Assembly (NCBI RefSeq): GCF_014905175.1
Contig: NC_057792.1
Coordinates: forward strand, 3,410,001-3,474,000
Direction: 5' to 3'
Length of the DNA: 64,000 nt
Source of the DNA: Aphidius gifuensis
Taxonomy: Eukaryota; Arthropoda; Insecta; Hymenoptera; Braconidae
Shown here: positions 11,760 to 24,744 of the stretch, piece after piece
Position numbering within the stretch: the stretch's first letter is position 1
Layout: each line of letters opens with the position of its first letter
Notes under the pieces: generated by a model
Told to the model about the DNA's origin: nothing
Databases searched by the model: none
Seen by the model: the letters and a program-made list of their open reading frames with translations, nothing else
Program-made: the position numbers and the translations under genes

Positions 11760-12673
11760 ACAGCAATTAATCAAAAAAAAAAAAACAACTAAATATTTTT
11801 TTTATTCTAAATATCCGGAAAATATAAAAAAAAAAAAATAATAACAATTCAAAATTTATATAAAAATTTATCAAAATAAATAAATAAAATTAATTTAATT
11901 TATTATTAAGATAAATTAATTATAAAAAATGAAAAATATTTTGTTTTTGATAATTTGAGATAATGTAATGAATAAAATGAATAAAATGAATGATTTTAGT
12001 TGAAAATTAAATTATTTTCTTTAAATAATTTTACATTATTTTTAATTTTTTTTTTTGACTAGTAATTAAATGAAAATAAAAAATGTAATAACCATAAATA
12101 TTATAAAAAAAGATTGAAGAAAAAAAAAAAAAATATCGAGGTGACTGTTTAAGACGTATCCGGCCCTGGATCATCGCGGCCTTGTCGGCTAATCATAGTC
12201 TCGCTAATGATGCATTTACACATGCTCCCACATACATATGATCTAGACACAAACACTCATTCAAATAAAAAAAAAAAAAAATATACAAAAAAACCACTAA
12301 TCCCTTAGAAAAAAAACCTTAGAATACAACATCGATAGAAATTTACAAAAATATCTCAACAAAAATACAAAAAAACTTGAAATTGTTTTATATTTAAAAA
12401 TAAAATAAAATAAAGAATAAACATATCAATCAACTATTCACCAACTAGACATTTAAAATATTTATAATAGTGACATTTTTTATGTATTTTTAAATTTTTT
12501 ATAAAAAAAAAAACTTAAAAATACAGTAAAAAATACACAAATAATAATCATTGAAATGAGAAAAAAAAAATTAATGCATTCAATAAAGATGAAAAGTTTT
12601 TAATGTTATATTTAAAAAAAAAAAAATATATTTTTATTTTTTATTGGCAAGTGACAAAAGGCTGCGCGTTAAC

Positions 12674-12769
12674 CCGAAAATATCCATCTCATGTGTGGTA
12701 TGTCGAAATCTGGCATAAGTTTTGGCATTAATCCAAAAAAGTCATGCTCATCGTCGTCGTCAACGTTTT
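12674..12769 (-). CDS. Candidate 96-nt cassette exon of minus-strand multi-promoter gene
   Basis: On the minus strand CCAAAG (AG at 12771-12770) precedes 96 nt that, in phase 1, encode 31 residues including NVDDDDEHDFFGLMPKLMP and ending PHMRWIFS, then a G and a weak donor G|GTTAAC (12673). Both ends are in phase 1 and the length is a multiple of three, matching the phase of every other exon mapped in this gene. The acidic, structured-looking peptide and elevated GC support coding function. Against it: the acceptor has a poor pyrimidine tract and the donor is non-consensus. An internal ATG (MPKLMP...) could alternatively make it another first exon. Confidence 0.3.
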
Positions 12770-13174
12770 CTTTGGCATAAAACAATTTGAGTTACTCAAA
12801 AAGCCATAGAATAATAATGTATATTAAATCATCAATGAAATAATGAATAAAAAATTTTTCATATAAATAAATTGCATATAAAAAACATGAAAAATATAAA
12901 AGAAAATTTTAACCAAAAACGTCAACGTAAATAATATTTAAACGTTAAAAAAAAAAATAAATAAAATAATTTAATAATATTAAAAATAGAGAACGGAAAC
13001 CTTTAAAGTATAATCATCAATTTTTTATTTTTTTCTTCAAGTTGTAATAGGTCATTGAGTTATCGGATAATTTAAAAAATAATATATGAAATTTATTTCC
13101 TTAAAATCATCGTTTTAATTGCAATAAAAAAAATAATTATTAAAATTTTTGATATATGTTTTTGAATTGCATAG

Positions 13175-13256
13175 AGGTGAATCGATTAAACAAACTTGGA
13201 AAAGTTGTGGCCTAGATGAATGGAGAGAAAGAATACATTTTAGTGAAAAAAAAAAG
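13175..13256 (+). other. Orphan exon-like segment, plus strand
   Basis: TTTTTGAATTGCATAG precedes an 82-nt open segment and a donor AAG|GTAAAA. Read in phase 2 it gives 27 codons including GESIKQTWKSCGLDEWRERI, which looks protein-like. No partner exons were found on the plus strand nearby, so it may be an isolated exon of an unseen transcript, a gene fossil, or chance. Confidence 0.2.
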
Positions 13257-15127
13257 GTAAAAGGTCATCTAGCAAAAAATTATTAATCATTTTTTAATAC
13301 TAATATTAAAAAATAAAATGCAAAAAAAAAGGATATAAATAAAATTGACTTTTCTAAAATAATAATGGTAATGATTTTATAACTATTGAATTATTAAATG
13401 TAATAATAATAATACGGATATATGAAAATAAGACACTGAAAATTATAAATATAGAAACATGCATGCACATATTTTGTGATCGATAAAATATAGAGCTTTA
13501 TTTCCAAGAAGAGAATGAAAAAATAAAAAAAATTCTACATGTGAACTTGATAACGGTAATTATTATTAACCTATGAATTTATTAATTTTTAAATATTTCT
13601 CAGCTGACACTATTAATCATAAATGTTTTTTTTTTTTTTGTCCTTAACCTACGTTAATAAATATAAATATAGACTGACTAAAATAAAAAGTTTAAAAAGA
13701 AATAAAAAAAAGCAGCTCTTATTCACAGTGAAGAGCTAATGTAAGCATCAATTTTTAAAACACATAATTCTTTAGACATATTTTTTAAAAATATTCTTAT
13801 CTCTTTTGAATAAATAATAAATAAAATAAATAAAAAAAAAAATTATAAACCCGTGTCTCGTTTGGTGTAAGGTATCTCTTATCGAGACGACAACGATGTG
13901 ACACTTAACACCTCAAAAGAGTTTAACAAATATATTCTAGAAAATATTATAATAATAATAATAAATAAAAAAATAAAACTGTAATATAATTATTTAAATA
14001 TTTCGAAAAAAAAATTTATAATTTTTTAACTAAATACATTTTATTAATAACAAAAAGAAAAAAAAAAGTAGAAAAAATATTTTTTGTATTTTTTAAAAAA
14101 TATTTTGTATTTTAAAAATTATTAATAACAAATAGATTAAGTATTTTTTAAATTGAATAATAATAAATATTTGTAGTTTATAAATTAATCATTAATTTGT
14201 GTATTTTTTTAAATTAATATTTTCATTAATAAAGATTGAAAAATATAATAAATGGACTTTGATATTTTTTTTTATTTTAAACTTAACTTTTAATTTGTTT
14301 TTTTTTAACGCATTTTTTTATTTAATTGAGCATTTGGATCTAAAGTACAAAAGACAAGACATGAATTTATAAAAAAAAAAAAAATTTACAAATGTATTTA
14401 TTGAGGTAAGGTTGGACACGATGGCGAACATCACGTGGTTTGCCACGGGGTCTACGAACGAGGTTAATCTTACAAAATGCGATTCTAGCGCCTCTCTATT
14501 AAAACGATTTAACAAACTAATAAAATTATTTAAATAATATAAATAAATAAATAATTAAAAATAATATATATTATTAATAATTCTAAAATATTTAATCTAT
14601 CTATATTAATTAAATTTTGAGTATTAAAAATAATGTCAATTCATGTTTGCCAACTACTCCAAATTGAGATTTTAGATAATAAATAAAACTCAATAATCAC
14701 GTGTTATATTATTATTTTTACAACTAAATAATAACACCTAAATTATACTTTTTAAATAACAAAAAATAATAAAAATAAAAAACAAACTGTTATTTAAAAT
14801 TAAACCAAGAAAAACATATTTTTCTTAAATCGATAGAAAACTTTGAAAAAAAACAAATTTTAAGACAAGTTACACAAACAATTTTCTAAATAAAAAAAAT
14901 ATATAATAGTGTTTTTTTAAGATGTATAATAGTTCTATTAATAATAAAAAATTATAAAAAATAATAATTTTTTATTATAAATATTTTTTTTTAATAATTT
15001 AAAAATTTTTTGACTGAAAAATGATGTTTTTTTAAATGATATTTTGGCAATTTATTTGACAATAATAAATAATAGTGTAGTGTTTATAAATAGTTGTAAA
15101 TAATTAATTAATAATTTGTATACTCAC

Positions 15128-15223
15128 CGATCAACGGAAAAATACTGGGCTGGTCAAGTAGTGACTTGAGGCCGTTTTCAACGAGGGTGGGAGATGAACG
15201 GTCTTTGTCGCTCATTTCACGCA
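15128..15223 (-). CDS. Distal first coding exon of minus-strand multi-promoter gene
   Basis: A good acceptor (TTTTTTTTTCCTTGTTTTGTG then GCGCAG, AG at 15225-15224) opens the exon; ATG at 15215 encodes 29 residues, beginning MSDKDRSSPTLVENG and ending LDQPSIFPLI, plus one G; the donor is G|GTGAGT at 15127. Codon use is less AT-biased than in the other genes and the peptide is not low complexity, so this may be the principal start. An upstream non-coding exon ending at 16144 with donor GAC|GTGAGT is its likely partner. It ends in phase 1 on G like the three downstream first exons, and would splice to the microexon (5434-5463) or to exons beyond the left edge. I do not recognise the family from this fragment. 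Confidence 0.65.
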
Positions 15224-16074
15224 CTGCGCCACAAAACAAGGAAAAAAAAACACCACCAAATTGAATGGTGTGACTGAGACAGACTGTGATAAAGTCACAA
15301 AAATTAAAAAAATTTAAAAAAAAAAAATAATTTATAATTCGAGTGGTACGAATTAAGGCAGTACGTTTTTATCACTAAATTGATTCACAAAATTGTAACA
15401 CACACTTACACAATTCACTTGAACAATTCACTCCGAAATGAAAAAAAAAAAAATAAATTTCTCAATCCTTCTATTAATTAATACTTTAGCCGATTAATTT
15501 TTTAACAATAAAAAAACCCCATATAAATATTTATCAACTATTATTGTATAAAAAAAAATTAGCAACAATTTCGATTCGAAAAATTTTCAACAATGATTCT
15601 TAAGAAAAAAAAAAACTCCAATAAATCAAAAGCCGTGTAATTATTGTAATTAACGAAAAATAAATTATTTAATTGATAAAAAATTAATTGTAAACACTTT
15701 TAATACACTTGATTATTTTTTTTTTTTTTACCAAAATGAGCAAAAAAACAAAAAAAAAGAAAAAAAATCAATTTACACGTTTTACACAAAAAATAACAAA
15801 AAATAGAAATGAATTAGTATTTAGAATATGAGTAGTTATTATAATTGATTATTAATAATTGTTTAAAAATAATTAACAAGAGTATTTTATGTCAATAACA
15901 ATTAAATATTGACAATATTCTTTTTTTTTTTTTTTTTCTTTGAGTATTATTGAACGTTAGACATGTAAAAAAATTATTTGTAAAAATATGTAAATCTACC
16001 GGTGTTTAATTATTAAAACTATTATTGCTTGTGTATTATTTAATTAACAAATATTATTATAAATAAATAAATTT

Positions 16075-16400
16075 TGGCCACCGGCAGAGGAGAGGCCCGT
16101 AAGCACCACCCGAACCGGACCGCGTATCGTTCGAGTCACTCACGTCGACTCTGTACCACATTAAATTGTTGAAAAAAAAAAAATAAATAAATGAAAAAAA
16201 TTAAAAAAAAAAAACACGAAAAAACAAAATGGCGTAATAAAAAAAAAAAAAAAGTTGAAAAAAAATTACAGCCGTAAACAACGTAGTTACCTAGAGAAGA
16301 GACTCATTTGACCAAAAATCAATCTTCGCCATTTTTGTTTTACCGATAAAGTAGAGCTTGTCATTATGTTTTGTCGGTAATTTTAAATTTTCGTGTTGAT
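16075..16400. promoter_or_regulatory. Divergent promoter region: 5' UTR exon of minus gene and upstream of USP35/38
   Basis: GC-rich for this window at 16075-16155 and again at 16270-16390. On the minus strand a strong donor GAC|GTGAGT (16143) marks the end of a non-coding exon that would splice to 15223. The USP35/38 start codon is 630-750 bases away on the opposite strand, so the two genes probably share a bidirectional promoter. Exact start sites cannot be read from the sequence. Confidence 0.45.
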
Positions 16401-17028
16401 TTTTTATTATTGTTTTTAATATATAATAATTTATTATAAATAAATTTTGCAATTTTTTTGTTTATATTAATAATAACAAAACAATTTGTTTATAATTTTG
16501 TTTTTTATATTTTTGTAATTTTTTTTATGGGCTATGAGTATGTAATTGAACAAAGATTTCTAAATTTATTTTCTCTTTGTTTTTTAGGACAATGTATGTG
16601 TATGTGTGTGTACATGGTTCTTGCCTTCTTGGTGTATGTTTTTTTTTTTGTTACTGTCACACACAACAACAGCTAAATGTTCTCAATATTTTCGTAATAA
16701 TATCAAAAATTAAACTAATAAAAACAACTGTTTGTGAACATATTTAAAAATATTTTTGTGTATATTATTTACAATAAACTGGATTACAAAATAATACACT
16801 CAAAATTGTAAGTAACATAAAAAAACTAATCACTCAAAGAAACAAAATAAAAAAAAAAAAAATTTACTTTGTTAAAAAATTTTATCTTGTCATCCGTCTT
16901 TTTTTGATATTTTTGAGGTTAAAAATTAAAAATACAAATAAAAAAATATAGCATAATTAATAGCCATAAAATAATAAATAACAAAAATATTATCTTATAA
17001 AAAAAAAAAAAAACGAAATATAAACAAA

Positions 17029-19884
17029 ATGAGTGATATGATGGATTGTGATGAAATAACAACAAATCCAGAATTTTTAAAATACCTAACAATGGTTGTA
17101 ATGGGTTCACCAGATGACATTGAAATTGGCTGGAATAATTTAAATAAATATGATGAAAAGCTACAAGATAATAATTTACATGACATAAGTGATATAATTA
17201 GAATGATTGTTGGTAGAGAAATTAAAAATATAAATCAAGTACCAAAATTAATGATTTATTTTTCTCAAAAATTAAAAGATAATCCATTTGATGTTAATAA
17301 TTTACATACAAATAATTATACATTATTTTTAAAAAATACAGCATACAATGACATTGAATTATTATCAGATATAATTGATACATTATTGCTACATAAAAAT
17401 ATATACTTATCAACATTAACAAGTAAATTAAAATTTTGTGAAGCAGCAGTACGTTGTTTGGGTGATTTTAAAATGCCAGACCAGCCCAATTTAATAGTAA
17501 CATATAGAAAATCATCATTAAGCATACAACAATCAATAAATAAATTATTTGATGATATAAATATTATTGATAAAGAAAAATTAATATTTAAATGTTTAGA
17601 AACATTGTATGATATTATATCTGATATTAATAAAAATTACATACCTGGTGCAGCATTAGTTGGTATATTACAATTAGTACAAGATGCAACAATTGAAAAA
17701 TCAGTTAGATGGATTATAGTTATATCAAAAAATGATGATTGTCTTGAAGAAGCATTAAAAACATTATGCACATGGTTAACACAATGTCTACATGATACAA
17801 CACTCAATAAATGGATAACAAATTTTATAAATTGTTTAGAGGAAGTTAAAAAATACAATGTATTAACAACATTTGCTGATGAATTTTTACCAAAAATGAT
17901 ACAATTGTTGAAAGTACCAATGGCAAGATCACACAGTGTTGCTGTTATTTATCGTATATTAAGAAGTCAAAGTACACCAACATTATTTCATCGTGTTATT
18001 AAAGATATTGAAATAACATTTATTAATTTATCAAATGATACAAGTGATTCATCTAAAAATGCATTACAAAGTTTAGTTGATTGTACTAAAGCATTAATAT
18101 TAAGATTTCCTGGTTATAGTATATATAATAAATTAGAAAAAGCATTTCCACTTGAGCCAAGAAATGAAGTTGTTAATAAAATTCTCAAAGGACCACAATG
18201 GATTGGTGATAATAATAATTATGATAATAAAATTGTTACAAATAAATATTATTTTAATAATTATGGTAAAGTTGGTTTAACTAATTTAGGTAATACATGC
18301 TATATGAATAGTGTATTACAAGCATTAGTTATGACTAAACAATTTTGTCAACAAGTATTATTATATAAATCAACAATTGATAATAATAATACAAATATTA
18401 TATTAAAAAAATTACAAAATTTATTTGCATTATTATTGTATTCAAAAAGAATAACATTATCACCAACTGAAGTACTTTATGCATCAAGACCAGCATATTT
18501 TACACCTGGACAACAACAAGATAGCTCGGAATTTCTTTGGTTTGTAATTATTATTTGAATTGTATTTAATTTTTTATTAATTTATTATATTTTAATTACA
18601 GTCATTTACTTGATGTTATTTATGAACAAGAAAAATCAATTTCATCACAAACAGATGATATAATAAAAATTTTAAATCCAAAAATTAATGAACCAACTTG
18701 TGATGTTGAAGAAATATCAATGGATATTGATACTTGTGGAACAATTAAAAGATGGACAACTGAAGAAGATTTAACTGAAGGTACAACACTAATAAAAACT
18801 CATTCACTTGATGATTTTACTGATGGTAAATTTGATTTATTAAACAATTTTTTTTTATTTTATTAGCACAATTGTTAATTAATTATTTAATTGAATATTT
18901 GTATTATTTAAAAAAATAGGTAATGAACTTGCAACAACACCACAATTAAGTGATTCACATTCAGATTCAACAGACAGTGGTATACAATCAGTTGGTGGTG
19001 ATGATACATTATCAACAAATTTAGTATATCGTGTATTTGGTGGTGAATCTAAAATAACATATAAATGTGCACAGTGTAATACTAGTTCACATAATACAGA
19101 TAAATTTCGTGATTTACAATTATGTTTTCCTGAAAAAATACAAGAAAATCAAGATGTATCTGTACAAGATTTAATAAATTATTATTTAACACCAGAAAAA
19201 TTAACTGGTGATAATAAATATCGTTGTGATAAATGTATTGAATTATGTGATGCACAAAGAATTATAAAAATATTACGTTCACCATCACATTTAATATTAA
19301 CATTAAAACATTTTCATTATGATACTGAAAGTCGTTTACGTACAAAATTACGTCATAAAGTAATATATAATGAAACAATTAAATTACCAGTTACAACACA
19401 ATCATCAACAATTGATGAAAATTATAAATTATATGCTGCTGTTGTACATTGTGGTTATAGTATGGATTATGGACATTATTTTACATATGCCAGAGATAGT
19501 AAATTAAATTGGTATAAATTTAATGATAGCTATGTATCAAAAACAACATTTGAAGATTTTAAATGTTTAGAATCACCAGATACACCATACATATTATTCT
19601 ATGAAAAAATACAAGATAATCATTCAATTGATAATAATAATAATGATGATAATGATAAACCAGATATTAAAAATTTAAATAAATATTTACAAGATTTAAT
19701 TAATAATGATCATTTATCATACAATGATGATTTTAATAAACAAAATGAAAAAAAAAATTCACAATCTGAACGTAATATATTAACGACATATAAAAAAAAT
19801 GATAATTATGATGATGATAATAATCCACCACCAAGTAATTGTCGTAGTGAAATTGATATGCAGCATAATCGTTATTTATTTTAA
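17029..19884 (+). CDS. Ubiquitin carboxyl-terminal hydrolase, USP35/USP38 type (899 aa)
   Basis: Exons 17029-18539, 18602-18825 and 18920-19884 (2,700 nt in frame). USP-family cysteine proteases remove ubiquitin from proteins. The first 415 residues are a helical, repeat-like region without catalytic motifs, as in USP35/USP38. The catalytic domain follows: Cys box GLTNLGNTCYMNSVLQAL with the nucleophile at about residue 424, then FTPGQQQDSSEFL, then two CxxC zinc-binding pairs (KCAQC, RCDKC), and a His box MDYGHYFTYARD with catalytic His at about 764, followed by a WYKFND motif supplying the third catalytic position. Intron 1 interrupts the QDSSEFLC region (TG|GTTTGT, phase 2); intron 2 is phase 1. 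The C-terminal 100 residues are Asn/Asp-rich and probably disordered. The ATG context (AACAAAATGAG) and the absence of a longer upstream frame support the start. The family assignment rests on the long N-terminal region plus the QQQDSSEFL wording. Confidence 0.88.
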
Positions 19885-21964
19885 CTAAAAAAAAATTATT
19901 AATTATAATTATTATAATAATAATAGTAATAATATTAATACATGTGAGTGGTTATAATATTTATTTAAATCTAAATTTTTTTTTACAATTTGGAGAGAAG
20001 CTTGATTTTATTTTTTTCAATTAAAAAAAAAAATAGAAATTGAGAATTTTCTGAGGTTTTTTTTTTGGGCTTCCGTTTCTCAGCTTTGACTGATTAATTT
20101 ATTTTCTTTTTTTTTTTTTCTTTTTCTTATGCAATGCCCAACATGATGATTTAATTATTTTTATTTCCAAGATGAAATAAATAAATAATATAAACATAAA
20201 AAATTATTATTTTTAGTTTGTTTTTTAGTATAAATTATTATTAGAAATGAATATAATTGAAGTAATTATGTATTTTATTTTGTAGCCTATTATTGTTAGC
20301 TGATAATTATTTTTTTAACATTAATATTACATTAATTTATTTAATTTTTAATGGATACATGTTTTATGTAAAACTGAAATTATTAATTATATTTATTCAA
20401 TGGTTGAATATTTTTTCAAATGGGCAACTTTTATTAATGAATAAAAATATTATAATAATAGCTGATTTTATATAACGTAAAATAAAAAAATTTATATATA
20501 TTAGTATAAAAATTTTATTTAATCATGCAAAAATATATAAAATATACTAATGAATATTAAAAAACTTTTTTTTTTAAGTGTAAATAATTTCAAGTGTAGA
20601 TGAAATTTAAATGAAAAATGAAAATTTAATCGTGTTGGACAAATCTGTGATAAATTTTTAACTTGCAAAGTAAACTCAGTTATTTATACGAAAAAAAAAA
20701 AATACATAAAAACAGTATTCAAAATATGGATATATCGAAAAATATAATTATCAATTAATTAATTTGATTTTTATTCGATAGAAAAAAAAAATAATCAATT
20801 TACTTTCAAAAACATTCAGATTTTTTTCTATATTTGTCTTTTTTATTCCAACGATATAAAAAAATTGTAAATTTCATTTGTTGATATTCAAATGATTGAT
20901 GAAAAAATAATTGTCGAATAACAAGTAAATTAATAAATCAATTGAAAATAAAATAACTTGTGAAATTTATTTTTTTAAATGATTAAATTTCGAAGCTGTT
21001 AGAATACTTTTAAATCATTAATTATTTATTTCTATCTTGCTGAGAAATAATTTTTTAATTTATACAAAAAAGAATAATTGTTTCTTTTTTTTTTTTTTGG
21101 GTAAATAAGACTTTATCTAATCACACCTTCAATTAATTTTTGGGTCAATAAAATGTTGAAATAAAAGTCATTAAACTTGTCAAGTTTACCTTGATTTGGG
21201 AGGTGTGTCGACAAAAGCTTCATAACAAAATAATTTTTTAATAATTTAACGAAATCTTTTGTACCAGAATATACAAAATTACGACACTCTATAATTTTTT
21301 TTAGAAAAATAATCATTATTTCTATTTAAAAAAAAATTATTTTCATTATTCTTAGACATTTTATTATCTATTTTTTCATTTCTTATCAATAAATTATAAT
21401 TTTTTCCATCAAATTTACTATACAAAATAGAAAATTAAATTATATATTTATTTATAATATTGAACTCAAAATGTCATCGATCAAAGTCGACTTTCTTTAA
21501 TTTAAAAATTTGAAATATCAATTCATTTATATAAAATAAAAAATTTAAATAATATTTTTCATTTTAATTTATTCAAGGCTATTGAAAACTTTTATTTTTT
21601 CTATTTAACTCTTTTTAAAAAAATATTATTTATTAATTAGTTTATTATAAAAAAATAAAACTAAATAAATATAATATAAATTGAAAATATAAATAAATTA
21701 AATATAATAAAATTTAATTTCAAATGTATATATATATTTTGTTAAAGCCACACAAGCATAGACGTTAATTTAACTTGAAAATTCTAGCCAATTGAAAATT
21801 CAGTTTCAGTGCCATGTGTCATTCTAAAATAATCACTTAAAGTTTATCATATTTTTAACGAACTAAATGTGTTAGATATTAGACTGACGAAAGAAAAGAA
21901 AGAAAAAAAAAAAAAAAAACACTCTCAACGGTTTTTTCGTTAATACAAGACAGAGTCTTTCAGG
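19885..21964. other. Intergenic, AT-rich; 3' flank of USP gene and 5' flank of transporter 1
   Basis: No open frame with protein-like composition or splice context was found. The end near 21780-21960 is somewhat GC-richer and should contain the transporter 1 promoter; transcription starts cannot be placed. Confidence 0.5.
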
Positions 21965-23823
21965 ATGTCGTCTTGGATTGTCATCGTAGCTGGAGTATCA
22001 GGTACTTTTAATTTACTAATTTTTATAATTCTCATAAATTTTCCAAAAAAGTAAAAGGTTAGTTTTCCTAGTCAATTTTCCAAAGTATTAAAATAAATAT
22101 TTTTTATTAATATTTTTAATTTAATAAAGCACTAGTAATAAATTTTTAATAATTAATTTTTTATTTTTTCCAAAGCGAGTTTGGCTTTACTATCAGGTGG
22201 AACATTTTTTGGTTGGACATCACCAGCATTTGCCTTGTACAAAAATGAAAATGGAACATCATATATGATATTAACTGAAACAGAAGAATCATGGATAGCA
22301 GCATTACTCTCAATAAGTGGTGCACTTGGTAGTGCTTTATCAGTAATATCAACAAACAAATTAGGAAGAAAATTTACAATGCTCATTTGGGTTATTCCTG
22401 CATGTCTATCATGGCTACTTATTGCACATGCAACTGAACCTTGGGTATGTTATTTATAATCAAATTTTTATTTTCTAAATTTATATTATTTTTAACATGT
22501 ATATATTTTTTTCTATTTTATACACATCATGCTAGTTTATTTAATCACTCATTTTAAAATATAAAATCCTATTTTAATACCATTATTAATTTTTCTTTAT
22601 TTTATTTTTATAAAAAAAAATATTGAGATAACGAAAAAAAAAAAAAAAAAAGAAAAAAAACAAGATAAGATGTATTAGTTAAAAACTTAATTATTATTTT
22701 TATAAAAAAAAAATTATGTGCATTTAAAAATAAATTATAAAAATATTTTATTTTATTATTTCAGCAACTTTGTTTGTCAAGATTTATATCTGGAATTTCA
22801 TTGGCATCATGGTTCATAGCAACACCAATGTATTTGAGTGAAATATCACCACCAGAAATAAGAGGAATATTAATGACTGGCGCACAAATGGCATCAAAAT
22901 TAGGAATATTATTTGAATATTCATATGGTCCATTTTTATCAGTTAAACATGGTGCATATGTGTCATTATTATTTCCATTATTATTTGGATTGACATTCAT
23001 ATGGTTACCCGAATCACCCTACTATTTTATTCGTCATGGTAATCGTATAAAAGCTAAAAAATCACTTTTAAAATTTCGTGGAAATCATAGTAATGTTAAT
23101 GATGAATTAGAAATGATTGAAAAAACAGTTAATACAACAATTTCACAAAGTTTTGGATTTAAAGATTTGTTAATTGTAAAAGGTAATAGAACTGCATTAA
23201 AAATATCATTGACATTATTAATAATACAACAGTTTACGGGTAATCAAGCAATCATAGCATATGCACAAGGAATTTTTGATTCAACAAATTCACCTCTTGC
23301 TGGTAAATATTCAACAATAATACTTGGTTGTTTATCAGTTATTTGTACATTAATATGTACAATTCTTGTTGATAAAAATGGACGAAGATTATTGCTGTTA
23401 ATTTCTAGTATTGGATGTTTTATAATATTAACAATTCTTTCAATTTTTTTTTATTTAAATACTATTAAATTAATACCAAGTTATCTTAATTTATTACCAA
23501 CAATTGGAATTATGATTTATTCAATATTATTTGCTGGACTTGGTGCTTTACCTTATACAATTATGGGTGAATTATTTCCAACAAATGTTAAAGCATTAGG
23601 TTGTTCTGTTGGCATTGTTGTTGTAAGTTCATCTTGTGCATTTGTTGTATTATTACATAAAACAATTTGTCAATTATTTGAACAATATGGACTTTTTTAT
23701 ATGTTTACATTTTATGCTGTGTCTTCTGGTGTTGGAGCAATTTATATTTATTTTTGTGTACCAGAAACTAAAGGAAAAACATTGCAACAAATTCAAAATG
23801 AACTACATGCTGTTAAGAAATAA
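21965..23823 (+). CDS. MFS sugar transporter, Tret1-like, copy 1 (454 aa)
   Basis: Exons 21965-22001, 22176-22444 and 22765-23823. A 12-TM facilitative sugar carrier of the plasma membrane; insect Tret1 members move trehalose or hexoses between hemolymph and cells, but substrate cannot be told from sequence. Family marks: GTFFGWTSPAF in TM1, a loop motif NKLGRKFTML, MYLSEISPPEIRG, WLPESPYYFIR before the central loop, QQFTGNQAI in TM7, DKNGRRLLLL, and VPETKGKTLQQIQ at the C-terminus. Exon 1 encodes only 12 residues (MSSWIVIVAGVS) and ends in phase 1; intron 2 is phase 0 right after a Pro-Trp. It is the first of five same-strand copies. The loop-8/9 motif has LLLL where copies 2-5 have PLL. Confidence 0.85.
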
Positions 23824-24408
23824 TAATTAATTTTTTTCTTTTAATTTTAAGTGTAAAAATAATTTGTTAGAATATTTTCTTTTACTATTGTGATGATATG
23901 ATATTTTTAATAAACATTTGAGGCTTTTGTATCTTATTTTTTTGTCTTTAGTTTTATTTTTTTTTCTGTCCCCTATATCTTGAGGAAAATAATATAAATT
24001 ATAATTGATGTTTTGTAGAATTTTTGTTATCGTTTTTTACCTTTTTTTTTTTTCCAATAGAAACTATTTCGAAGTGACCCTGATACATAGCTTGATAAAG
24101 AAAATTTATGTTTAAATAAATAAAATTAGATGGATATTATTTTCAACGTTAATTTTTTTTTTTTTTTGTACACCTATTTAAAAATAATTTTTTATTTCAA
24201 AGTTAATAAGTACTTGCTATTGAATCGATATAAAAAAATAAATAAATATATTACTTTGTATTTCTAGAATTATTTTATTTCGATACTGTAGCTGTTATAT
24301 AATTTAGCTAAAGAATTTCCAAGAAATTTCTATAGAAAAATAGTCTTTCAATTCCATTCAATTCAATTCATAAATAATCTGTTTTATCTACCAAGGTGTA
24401 TAAAAAAC

Positions 24409-24437
24409 CACGTGATTGCACGTGACACAATCATGTG
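24409..24437. promoter_or_regulatory. Cluster of two CACGTG E-boxes plus CATGTG, upstream of transporter 2
   Basis: CACGTG at 24409-24414 and 24419-24424 separated by 4 bases, then CATGTG at 24432-24437, about 310 bases before the transporter 2 start codon. Paired E-boxes are the form of carbohydrate response elements bound by Mondo/Mlx (ChREBP) proteins, whose usual spacing is 5 bases; the 4-base spacing here is off by one. Regulatory function is inferred. Confidence 0.35.
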
Positions 24438-24744
24438 ATGTAACACTATTGTTATTATATTTATTTGTTGTTGTATTTTATAAAAATAGCATAATATTAA
24501 GTACAATGACAGAGGTTAAGTGAATTTCTTAGAAATTAAAGTAGAGAATTTATTCATTGATTGGTGAGAAATATATTGGAGTACATTATTATTTTTTTTA
24601 TCTCCAACAATAAATAATTATCAAGTAATTCTGTAAGAAATTTTTATTGTTGACAAACAAACCGCGCAAATTTGTTATCTATTTACATAATTTTTGCGGG
24701 AATGTTTTAAATAAAAGTTCATCAATATATAAACTTTAAAAATC

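Larger units (their letters stand above)
11760..15127. other. Intron of minus-strand gene; mostly AT-rich, with exon-like islands
   Basis: Between the protamine-like gene and the 15128 exon there is no confident gene. GC-richer islands lie at 12140-12250, 12655-12780 (candidate cassette exon, listed separately), 13175-13256 (plus-strand exon-like segment, listed separately), 13850-13920 and 14400-14515. The last is open on the minus strand for about 35 codons but has no good donor or acceptor. Confidence 0.35.
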
